Assembly (NCBI RefSeq): GCF_018881795.1
Contig: NZ_JACVPQ010000001.1
Span: 510,718 to 574,717 of the forward strand
Reading direction: 5' to 3'
Length of the DNA: 64,000 bases
Source: Polynucleobacter sp. MWH-Jannik1A5
GTDB lineage: Bacteria > Pseudomonadota > Gammaproteobacteria > Burkholderiales > Burkholderiaceae
Under the pieces are notes generated by a model. The model was not told where the DNA came from. It searched no databases and saw only the letters and a list, made by a program, of their open reading frames with translations. Numbering within the stretch: the stretch's first letter is position 1; every line of letters starts with the position of its first letter. Below are positions 56,642 through 64,000 of the stretch, piece by piece. A program made the translations under genes and the position numbers.

Positions 56642-59455
56642 CTAGCTCACATTAGAGGGCGCTTTAAATATTTCCATCCAAAGGGCTTGCACAGCATCTC
56701 TAGCTGCGATGAATTCAGATTCCTGTTCAAGGTCGACGCGCGTTTTTTCAGCGCCATCCAAACGCAATCGATGTTGGCGTGCCCTCAATAAGCGATAAGC
56801 ATTGCCAACAGATTGCGCAGCTTCTGGAGTAATTAAACCCATCTCACCAGCAATCTGCAATAAGGCAATATTGCCGAGATTACCAACCAATTTTGGATGT
56901 TGATGGGCATAGGCAAGAACCAAGAACTGCACAATAAATTCAATATCCACCATCCCGCCAGCATCATGCTTTAAATCAAATACAGGGTTGGCATTAGGAT
57001 GGCCTGCATGAACTTTGCGGCGCATTTCTAAAATTTCGGAGCGGAGCTGCTCAATATTTCTTGACTGACTTAATACTTCAGAGCGAACAGCGTCAAAGAA
57101 TGAACCCACTATTGGATTGCCAGCTGAGAAGCGTGCCCGAGTCAGAGCCTGATGCTCCCAAACCCAAGCAGCATTATCACCTTCGCGAAGTTGATACTTT
57201 TTAAAGGCCTCTGCATTCGTCACTAAAAAGCCGGCAGACCCATTAGGGCGAAGACGAGTATCAATCTCAAATAAGCTGCCAGTAGAGGTAAATGCAGTAA
57301 GCCAATTAATCATTCGCTTTGCTAAAAGAGCATAGATTTCTTGTGCCGCATAATCAGCCTCATCTGCCTGGTACAAAAAAATAATGTCCAAGTCCGAGGC
57401 ATACCCCAGCTCTTTACCGCCTAGCTTTCCATAAGAAATAATGGCGAATGGTGGGTTGGTATCGGCAGGTAAATCGAACTTCTTTACTACGCTAGGCCAG
57501 ATACGCTCAAAGGTGGTCTGCAGAATTAAATCTGCGAGCGCCGATAAATGATCACTTACCCGCTCCACCGGCAGCGCTTGCTGAACACCAATCCCGAGAT
57601 CGGTTAAGAGCGTAATAAAAGTTTCGTTGTGATGAGTCACGCGCAAAATATCCATTGCTTGCTCAGAACCATCGCCCTCGGCCATCACATCATCAAGCTG
57701 CATATTGAGATTGGATCGAACTTCACTCCAATACTTTGCCGGATCCTCGATTAAAGCCCTCTCAGCCTGAGAATTCAGTAAGTAATCCAGAAGATGTGGA
57801 TGGCGTGTCAAATATTGAGCACCCCATTGGGATGACTTCAGCAAATCCAATACATTTGACAGAGCCCTTGGGTACTCAGCCAGAATGGAAAGATAGGCAC
57901 TGCGCCTAGCGATCGCTTCAAGTAAGTCAAAAAAACGTAACAGCGTTTGATCGGCGTGCGCTGAGATGGATCCATCCCCCTGAAGGCGCTCCGCAGCCTT
58001 ACACATTAAATTATCAAAAATTAAGCGGCTTTTTTCTGGCAACAATTTTTGTTTTGGACTATCCACCCAAGCCTGCCAGCGAACACATGAGTTAGGGAAA
58101 AATGTTTGATCAGGGACCCAACCTAAAGCTAATGGCGCGATTTCGAGGCGGGCGCCATCATCCAGTAAAAAAGCTTTTTCAAATAACTGCGCAACATGAT
58201 TTTGGTGACGATCTAATTCAGTCATGAATGCATTGACTTGCGCATTCTGCTCTTGCATCGATATTGCTAAGCGTGAGCGTGCATCCTCATCATCCGGAAG
58301 GTAATGGGTTTGCTGGTCATCCCAAACTTGAATGCGATGTTCTAAACGTCTTAAGAAAATATAAGCTTCTTGCAATGACTTCACTTCATCAGCAGGCAGG
58401 ATGCCGCAATTCTTGATCAGCTCGAGCACCTCTAAACTAGGGCGCACTCTAAAGCGCGGGTCTGTGCCGCCTCTCATTAATTGGAACATTTGCGCTAGAA
58501 ATTCAATTTCCCGAATGCCGCCGCGCCCTAATTTAATATCGCGTGAACGCCCCTGATGACCTGAGGATCTTTTTTCAGCCTCAGCCTGAATTTGTGCATG
58601 AAGATCACGAATAGAGGCAATCACACCGTAGTCCAAATGCCTGCGATACACAAAGGGGCGAATCAGTTGATCAAGCTCTTTCTGGCAATGCGCAAAGTCT
58701 GGAGACCCTGGGAGCGGGGCAATCAATCTACCTTTAATCCAGGCATAGCGCTCCCACTCCCTACCTTGGACAAATAGATATTCCTCGAGCATGTCCAAGC
58801 TGCACACCAAAGGTCCCGAATCTCCATTGGGACGAAGACGCATATCAACCCGGAACACAAACCCATTGGCATCGTGCTCAGCAAGCAACTTGATTAAGCG
58901 CTTACCCATACGAGTAAACCACTCGTGATTAGACAAACTCTTAGGTCCGCCAGTAGTGTCACCTTCATGCTCGTATAAAAATATTAAATCGATATCCGAA
59001 GAGAGGTTTAGCTCAAGACCACCTAGCTTGCCCATACCAACAACCATGAGAGGCATTTCAGATTGGGTCGTATTGCTCCAAGGTATTCCAAAACGATTTT
59101 TGAGATCTTCCCGAACAAAAGCAATTGAAGCAGAGACTGCTAACTCAGCAAAATGACTCAGCGCATGGGTAACCTCATGCAAGTCAGCAAAACCATTTAA
59201 ATCCCGAAAAGCCACCCACAGCATCAAACGCTGCCTTGCTAAGCGCAAATTAGCCATCCACTCAGCCTCGTCCTGCTCAACCGATGAAGGTCTTACATGG
59301 CACTCTTCTAGCAGCTGCCTAATGCCTTGCAAATCAACCTTTTTTTGCCCCTGTAAGCGGAGCCACTCCATCCACTCAGGACGCGCGCTTAGCCAGCGTC
59401 GCGCATAAGTCGAATGCTGCTCCAAAAAATCGATTTGATAGGAAAAATCATTCAT
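56642..59455 (-). CDS. glnE: Bifunctional glutamine synthetase adenylyltransferase/adenylyl-removing enzyme
   Basis: A 937-residue protein that adds or removes AMP on glutamine synthetase under PII control. The N-terminal half has a nucleotidyltransferase motif GKLGGLELNLSSDIDLIF (adenylyl-removing domain), and the C-terminal half has GKLGGKELGYASDLDIIF (adenylyltransferase domain), each followed by a helical domain. Both active-site D-x-D pairs are intact. It is divergent from yhdP with a 79-base gap, a conserved neighbourhood. Confidence 0.97.
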   Translation of the reverse strand: MNDFSYQIDFLEQHSTYARRWLSARPEWMEWLRLQGQKKVDLQGIRQLLEECHVRPSSVEQDEAEWMANLRLARQRLMLWVAFRDLNGFADLHEVTHALSHFAELAVSASIAFVREDLKNRFGIPWSNTTQSEMPLMVVGMGKLGGLELNLSSDIDLIFLYEHEGDTTGGPKSLSNHEWFTRMGKRLIKLLAEHDANGFVFRVDMRLRPNGDSGPLVCSLDMLEEYLFVQGREWERYAWIKGRLIAPLPGSPDFAHCQKELDQLIRPFVYRRHLDYGVIASIRDLHAQIQAEAEKRSSGHQGRSRDIKLGRGGIREIEFLAQMFQLMRGGTDPRFRVRPSLEVLELIKNCGILPADEVKSLQEAYIFLRRLEHRIQVWDDQQTHYLPDDEDARSRLAISMQEQNAQVNAFMTELDRHQNHVAQLFEKAFLLDDGARLEIAPLALGWVPDQTFFPNSCVRWQAWVDSPKQKLLPEKSRLIFDNLMCKAAERLQGDGSISAHADQTLLRFFDLLEAIARRSAYLSILAEYPRALSNVLDLLKSSQWGAQYLTRHPHLLDYLLNSQAERALIEDPAKYWSEVRSNLNMQLDDVMAEGDGSEQAMDILRVTHHNETFITLLTDLGIGVQQALPVERVSDHLSALADLILQTTFERIWPSVVKKFDLPADTNPPFAIISYGKLGGKELGYASDLDIIFLYQADEADYAAQEIYALLAKRMINWLTAFTSTGSLFEIDTRLRPNGSAGFLVTNAEAFKKYQLREGDNAAWVWEHQALTRARFSAGNPIVGSFFDAVRSEVLSQSRNIEQLRSEILEMRRKVHAGHPNANPVFDLKHDAGGMVDIEFIVQFLVLAYAHQHPKLVGNLGNIALLQIAGEMGLITPEAAQSVGNAYRLLRARQHRLRLDGAEKTRVDLEQESEFIAARDAVQALWMEIFKAPSNVS

Positions 59456-59497
59456 CCCCTCATCTTAATCTGACCTTGAAAACCCCAGTCCAGAAGC

Positions 59498-59534
59498 TTG
59501 GCGATCAAGCCAAGGCTGACGGATAATAGAGGGC
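59498..59534 (+). promoter_or_regulatory. Probable yhdP promoter, -10 directly before the start codon
   Basis: TTGGCG (59498-59503), an 18-base spacer, GATAAT (59522-59527), 7 bases, ATG 59535. A short AGGG is present (59529-59533) but too close to the ATG for standard use. Confidence 0.52.
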
Positions 59535-62500
59535 ATGCTGCAAAACATTATTCCGCCTCGCCTCAAGAGCGCAATAGCCAAACGTACTGAAGGTTCGAGT
59601 CGGGCTTGGCGTAAGCGTGCCCTGATTTTGGCTGGCATTGTTTTGGCCATTTTTGTACTTGGGCATGTAGGCGTTCGTTTTGTTCTTTGGCCGCAAATTG
59701 AGAAATCCAAAGAATCGGTTGAAAGACTGATTAGCGCTCGAATCGGCACCGATGTTTCGATGGATTCTCTACGTGTTTCCTGGACTGGCATTAGACCTAA
59801 TTTTGAAATCGATGGCCTGCGCTTTAATGGTCCAGAAAAAACAAAACCACTTTTATTCATACAAAAGATTAATGGTCAATTAAGTTGGTCCTCTTTTTAT
59901 CATCTTGCGCCCTACTTTCATGAGTTAAATTTTGAAGGCGCTGAAATTCATGCGCAACGCAACACTAAAGGCGTTGTCACCATTGCTGGAATCTCAATTG
60001 ATGGCAAACCCAATGACTATTCAGCTGAGAATTGGCTCTTTGCTCAAAATGAAATTCGTGTGAATGACGTCAAGTTTTTTTGGGATGATCAATTTAAAAA
60101 GAAGGCGAGCACTTCGGTAGACATTCAAAGTCTCACACTTAGCAATGGCATCCGTAGTCACAAAGGCTCACTGAGTACGACGACTCCATGGAATAAAGGG
60201 CCGCTCTTAATTGATATTGACTTAGTTCATCACATCGGCGGCCAAGCGGGTAATTGGCGAGATTGGATTGGAACCATCTCTTGGAATTTAAACGCGCTTC
60301 AACTTGGCCAAATTGGCAATGATTTTTCTCTACCATTAAGCACTTTAGAAGGTGTGCTCAGCTCTAATGGGAAATTAAAAATTGATAATGGCAAGCCAGA
60401 TGGTGGAGACATTTATCTTGCTGCTGACAACTTAACAGTGCAACTTTCCAAGAATGAGGATGCAATTGCCCTCGGAAGATTGGAAACCAACCTCACCCAA
60501 GAGACGGTCGATGGGCTTATCGCAGTGACTACTAAGACTTTTGCGTGGCGAGATATTGATAGTCCAAAAACTACTCCACTAGATCATCTCAGTCCGATGA
60601 CTTTCCGGTGGAGACCGCCGGCTGCAGATGGAGAAATTAAGGAATTTGGATTTTCATCGCCCAAGATTTTGGTAGAGGATGTTGCGCTTTTTGCAATGAA
60701 TTTACCGCTGTCAAAAAAAGTTCACCAATGGATCAAAGCATCACAAGCAGATGGTGAGCTACAAGATCTAGATATCAAATGGTCTGAGAGTAAATCTGCG
60801 TTATCGGCACTCAATATTCCTGGTGGATGGTTTAAATCAAATAAGCTAGACTTTTCTGTCAGCGGAAAATTAGTGAACGTTGGTTTTGTTGGCTTTAATA
60901 AATCGATGCCTTCCGTTTCCAATTTATCGGGATTTCTTACTGCAGACCAAAGCAAGGGCACTTTCTCGATAGAATCCGCCAATTTAGGAGTGGAAATCAG
61001 CAACCTACTGGTTGATCCCAAAATAAATCTAAATAAAGCTGCTGGCCAAATTTCCTGGTCAAAACAAAAAGGGAATTGGGTGATTAATGCTAAGCAGTTG
61101 GCGCTTAGCAACCCCGAGATTTCGACAACACTCAATTTGAATTACATTATTGGCGAAGCTAAAAAACCTGACTTCATGACCTTAGATATGGACTTTGCAC
61201 AAGCCAATCTAAAAACAGCTTATCGCTATTTACCAGTCGGCATGGGCGTCGAGGCTAAAACTTATTTAAGCAAGGCCTTTGATGCAGGAACTATCAATAA
61301 AGGAAGTTTGCACATTAAGGGTGATCCCAATGAAGTGCCCTTCTCTAAAGTAGGCTCAGGAGAGTTCACTCTCAACCTGCCTATTAATGGCGCTACCTTT
61401 AGCCCAGTACCCTCTACCGCAACAGCGCAGGGTGTTTGGCCTGCATTCAATAAAGTCAATGGCGCTATTAATATGCAGAATGCCAACTTTACCGTTGACA
61501 TTGATCAAGCGAGTTATAAACAAGTTGCGCTGAGTAAGTTTCATGCCGAAATTCCAAGCGTTAGCGCAAAGCAACTAATGCTGACAGTAAACGGCGAGGC
61601 GCAAGGCGAAGCATCACAACTATTGGACTACCTCTTTGCCTCGCCAGTAGGTAAAAAACAGGTTGAGCTTGAGCGTAACTTAAAAATAGCAGGCCCTACC
61701 AAGCTCAATCTTGGCATGAAAATTCCACTGTCCGGAGGTCTTGAGACCAACACAGATGTTCAATTAAGCTTTCCTGGTAACCGAGTGCAATGGGCTGACA
61801 TGCCCCCTTTTGAGAATCTCAAGGGCAAAATTCGGATTACCGAAGTGAATCCAGAATTTGAAGATATTACCGCTCAGTTCCTTGGTGGTGATGTCAAGAT
61901 CTCAAGCGCGACCTCAAATCAGGTCAATCAAAGCTACAACATTTCCGGCAATATTTCGGCAAACTTTATCAAAAATTACTTTGCAAAAGATAGTTCAATG
62001 CAGGCATTTCCAATCCTGCAGGCGATGAGTGGCGTAGCTAGATATGACGGCATCATTAAATTTACTAAGGGCAATAGTGAAACTAACCTAAAGATTGATA
62101 TGCGCGACTGGGGTAGCTCGGCCCCTGCCCCCTTGAAAAAACAGGCTGGGGCTTTAATGTTTGGCCAAATCAATCTCAAAACATTTGCTAAAACAAAAGC
62201 AAATTCACGCCGCCTTACTTGGGATGGGAAAATCGGAGACGCCTATTTCATTCAAGGTGAAATTACTGATGACGATACCCTTCGTCATACTGTAGGCATA
62301 GGAGCTCCTGCTACACCCCCTCAGCAAGGCTTTGCCCTAAACCTCGTCAGTAATGAGTTGAATTTAGATGCTTGGAAAGAATTCTTGGGAAGTCAAACCA
62401 ACAATAAATCCACGCCTAACTCCACTGCTACAAACAGCATCCAAGTTTCTGCCCAGATTAAGCAGCTGACCTTATTTGATCGTATCTGGCAGGACTTAAA

Positions 62501-63689
62501 CTTGGCGGCAACCAGTAAAAATTCTTCCTGGCAACTACGTTTGCGGGGATCCCCTCAAATTGCCGGCAATATTCAATACCAGCCTGCCAATCAAGCTCAG
62601 GGCAGCGACTTGATTAGTGGAAAACTTGTGCGTCTGAAGATTCCTGAAGCAGTAATTGCTGCCCCCACTTCAACCCCAATAAAGCAAACTCAAAAAACTC
62701 CGGCGCCTAAAAATAAGATTGAGCCAGAATCTATTCCCAGTATTGATTTAACCATTGATGATTTTGATTGGGATAAAGCTCAGCTTGGTCAGGTAAGAAT
62801 TAAAACCAGAACCACGGGCAACACCCTCAATATTGACTCCATTCAATTTAACAACCCACAAGGTAGCTCAACTACAACTGGTCGTTGGGTTGGCGCTTCG
62901 CAAAATACCCCTGCACACACCAACTTAAATATTGATTTGGATATTAAGGATGCAGGCCAGATTATTGGTCACTGGACCAATCAAAAGTCAGTAGAGGGCG
63001 GGCAAGGAAAGTTGACAATCAATGCAGATTGGGATGGATCTCCATTTAACCCTCAATATGAGACCCTGGCAGGTAAGGCAAATTTAAATCTGGAAAAAGG
63101 TCGCCTTATAGAGGTTAACACTAGCGGAGCAAAACTCCTTGACGTTCTTAGTTTGCAGAGTTTATTTAAGTTTGCCACCTTGGATCTTAAAGGCAGTCTA
63201 GGTAACATTGTTACTAAAGGCACTCCGTTTAATACTATTGACGCCTCTTTTGATATCAATGCTGGAGTGGCACAAACCAAGCAATTCACGATGGGTCTAG
63301 ATCAAGCAAGAGTTGCCATGACTGGACAAATCGATATCCCCAAGAAAACACAGGATCTGCGCGTCACAATCTTTCCAACGATTGATGCCACAGCCGGCTC
63401 TTTAGCTGCATTTGCTATCAACCCTATCGTAGGGCTTGGTGCGCTGGTTGGACAGTATCTGATTACCAGCCAAATTAACAGAAATCTACAGTCCGACTAT
63501 TTAGTACAAGGCTCCTGGGATAACCCAGAGGTAATTCCGCTTGACCAGAAGGGTCAACCCATTGATTCCAAAACCTTGAATACTATTCGCAGTAAAGATT
63601 TACTTAAAGAACAAACTAAACCGGACAATCCCTCAGGGCCACAAAGCAATCCAAGTAATCCTGGTAATCCCAATAAAACTTCCAATTAG
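59535..63689 (+). CDS. yhdP: YhdP family protein (AsmA-like, phospholipid transport to the outer membrane)
   Basis: A 1384-residue protein with one N-terminal membrane anchor (about residues 28-50, ALILAGIVLAIFVLGHVGV) and a very long periplasmic part rich in beta-strand repeats. It ends in the AsmA-like C-terminal module (GKLTINADWDGSPFNPQYET; IDIPKKTQDLRVTIFPTIDA). It belongs to the YhdP/TamB group of bridge-like lipid transporters. In E. coli, YhdP with TamB and YdbH carries phospholipids to the outer membrane. The last ~45 residues are Pro/Asn/Ser-rich and probably disordered (NPSGPQSNPSNPGNP). It is followed by a nitrilase-family gene after 6 bases, the common yhdP-nit order. Confidence 0.91.
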   Translation: MLQNIIPPRLKSAIAKRTEGSSRAWRKRALILAGIVLAIFVLGHVGVRFVLWPQIEKSKESVERLISARIGTDVSMDSLRVSWTGIRPNFEIDGLRFNGPEKTKPLLFIQKINGQLSWSSFYHLAPYFHELNFEGAEIHAQRNTKGVVTIAGISIDGKPNDYSAENWLFAQNEIRVNDVKFFWDDQFKKKASTSVDIQSLTLSNGIRSHKGSLSTTTPWNKGPLLIDIDLVHHIGGQAGNWRDWIGTISWNLNALQLGQIGNDFSLPLSTLEGVLSSNGKLKIDNGKPDGGDIYLAADNLTVQLSKNEDAIALGRLETNLTQETVDGLIAVTTKTFAWRDIDSPKTTPLDHLSPMTFRWRPPAADGEIKEFGFSSPKILVEDVALFAMNLPLSKKVHQWIKASQADGELQDLDIKWSESKSALSALNIPGGWFKSNKLDFSVSGKLVNVGFVGFNKSMPSVSNLSGFLTADQSKGTFSIESANLGVEISNLLVDPKINLNKAAGQISWSKQKGNWVINAKQLALSNPEISTTLNLNYIIGEAKKPDFMTLDMDFAQANLKTAYRYLPVGMGVEAKTYLSKAFDAGTINKGSLHIKGDPNEVPFSKVGSGEFTLNLPINGATFSPVPSTATAQGVWPAFNKVNGAINMQNANFTVDIDQASYKQVALSKFHAEIPSVSAKQLMLTVNGEAQGEASQLLDYLFASPVGKKQVELERNLKIAGPTKLNLGMKIPLSGGLETNTDVQLSFPGNRVQWADMPPFENLKGKIRITEVNPEFEDITAQFLGGDVKISSATSNQVNQSYNISGNISANFIKNYFAKDSSMQAFPILQAMSGVARYDGIIKFTKGNSETNLKIDMRDWGSSAPAPLKKQAGALMFGQINLKTFAKTKANSRRLTWDGKIGDAYFIQGEITDDDTLRHTVGIGAPATPPQQGFALNLVSNELNLDAWKEFLGSQTNNKSTPNSTATNSIQVSAQIKQLTLFDRIWQDLNLAATSKNSSWQLRLRGSPQIAGNIQYQPANQAQGSDLISGKLVRLKIPEAVIAAPTSTPIKQTQKTPAPKNKIEPESIPSIDLTIDDFDWDKAQLGQVRIKTRTTGNTLNIDSIQFNNPQGSSTTTGRWVGASQNTPAHTNLNIDLDIKDAGQIIGHWTNQKSVEGGQGKLTINADWDGSPFNPQYETLAGKANLNLEKGRLIEVNTSGAKLLDVLSLQSLFKFATLDLKGSLGNIVTKGTPFNTIDASFDINAGVAQTKQFTMGLDQARVAMTGQIDIPKKTQDLRVTIFPTIDATAGSLAAFAINPIVGLGALVGQYLITSQINRNLQSDYLVQGSWDNPEVIPLDQKGQPIDSKTLNTIRSKDLLKEQTKPDNPSGPQSNPSNPGNPNKTSN

Positions 63690-63695
63690 ATTGTT

Positions 63696-64000
63696 ATGAG
63701 CACATCAGCAAACTCTGCAAACCTCAAAGTTGCATCTATTCAAATGGTGTCAACCCCAAACTTGCAAGAGAACCTTTCTACTGCAAGTCGACTAATAGCG
63801 GCCGCAGCAGTAGATGGCGCAAAATTAGCCGTTCTTCCAGAATACTTTTGTCTCATGGGGCTCAAAGACACTGATAAGGTATCTGCTCGTGAACGTTTTG
63901 GCAGCGGCCCCATTCAAGAGCAACTCTCGCAGATTGCAAAAGAGAATAACCTTCACTTGGTGGCTGGCACTATTCCTCTAGAAGCAAAAGAACCTAACAA
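63696..64000 (+). CDS. Carbon-nitrogen hydrolase (nitrilase family), N-terminal part (3' end outside window)
   Basis: The frame opens at ATG 63696 and runs off the window end, giving ~101 residues. LKVASIQMVSTPNLQENL is the typical start of the Nit1/Nit2-like branch, and AKLAVLPEYFCLMG holds the first catalytic Glu of the Glu-Lys-Cys triad. In related genomes the gene beside yhdP is an amidase-type hydrolase, possibly of the omega-amidase or deaminated-glutathione amidase group; this is inference. It follows yhdP by 6 bases and is probably co-transcribed. Confidence 0.9.
   Translation, partial: MSTSANSANLKVASIQMVSTPNLQENLSTASRLIAAAAVDGAKLAVLPEYFCLMGLKDTDKVSARERFGSGPIQEQLSQIAKENNLHLVAGTIPLEAKEPN

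Noticed and set aside
1-64000. CRISPR arrays, insertion sequences, prophage, tRNA or rRNA genes
   Set aside because: No regularly spaced repeats, transposase or integrase reading frames, or rRNA sequence were seen. tRNA absence was judged by eye only; a covariance-model search would be decisive.

Overview
This window is a stretch of core chromosome from a low-to-moderate GC betaproteobacterium of the Burkholderiaceae. Polynucleobacter or a very close relative is most likely. That rests on recognising the protein families, on gene orders typical of Burkholderiales (hrcA-hemH-grpE-dnaK-dnaJ beside nadK-recN; glnE beside yhdP; ribF-ileS-lspA-coaBC-dut; hda-HAD-pcnB-folK-panB; argF beside a DUF3579 gene, rpsT and murJ), and on very compact spacing. 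I saw no insertion sequence, prophage, CRISPR array, tRNA, rRNA or toxin/defence cassette, and no gene-free stretch longer than about 290 bases. The genus call is inference.

Layout. 1-4.9 kb: 3' part of valS, galU, then the tusA/alaS pair on the minus strand. 5-7 kb: a TctB-TctA membrane pair with no binding protein gene beside it. 7-12 kb: glnS, an SDR-type NAD-binding protein, a ferredoxin-reductase fusion and an argD-like aminotransferase. 12-18.3 kb (minus): a branched-chain amino-acid type ABC transporter (livK, hairpin, livHMGF) downstream of fkpB and ispH. 18.3-23 kb: radC, rpmB-rpmG, then a fatty-acid desaturase, an RsmB/NOP methyltransferase and purN on the minus strand. 23-29.7 kb (plus): ribF, ileS, lspA, coaBC, dut and a deaminase with a twin-arginine-like signal peptide. 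29.7-33 kb: a 77-residue protein of unknown function, clpS-clpA, and a cold-shock gene with its own promoter and long leader. 33-37 kb: a DUF192 protein, ppnP, argG, argF, a DUF3579 protein and rpsT. 37-47.9 kb: murJ, a SirB1-like protein, DedA, miaA, purM, an AI-2E-type permease, hda, a HAD hydrolase, pcnB, folK and panB. 47.9-54 kb (minus): the heat-shock block hrcA, hemH, grpE, dnaK, dnaJ. 54-64 kb: nadK, recN, glnE, yhdP and the start of a nitrilase-family gene.

How the parts work together. The heat-shock block carries two clear sigma-32-type promoters, one before grpE and one before dnaK, both with a 14-base spacer. A terminator-like hairpin separates grpE from dnaK and a perfect hairpin separates dnaK from dnaJ, so the three chaperone genes look like separately dosed units. 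ClpS-ClpA and the cold-shock gene form a second proteostasis cluster. The arginine genes argG and argF are adjacent, and argD lies about 22 kb away.

The most interesting general signal is in regulation. At least ten genes (alaS, glnS, fkpB, clpS, the DUF192 gene, murJ, miaA, grpE, nadK, panB, yhdP) have a -10-like hexamer ending only 5-7 bases before the start codon and lack a Shine-Dalgarno sequence. This suggests widespread leaderless transcription. I found no obviously new multi-gene system; the remaining findings are modest.
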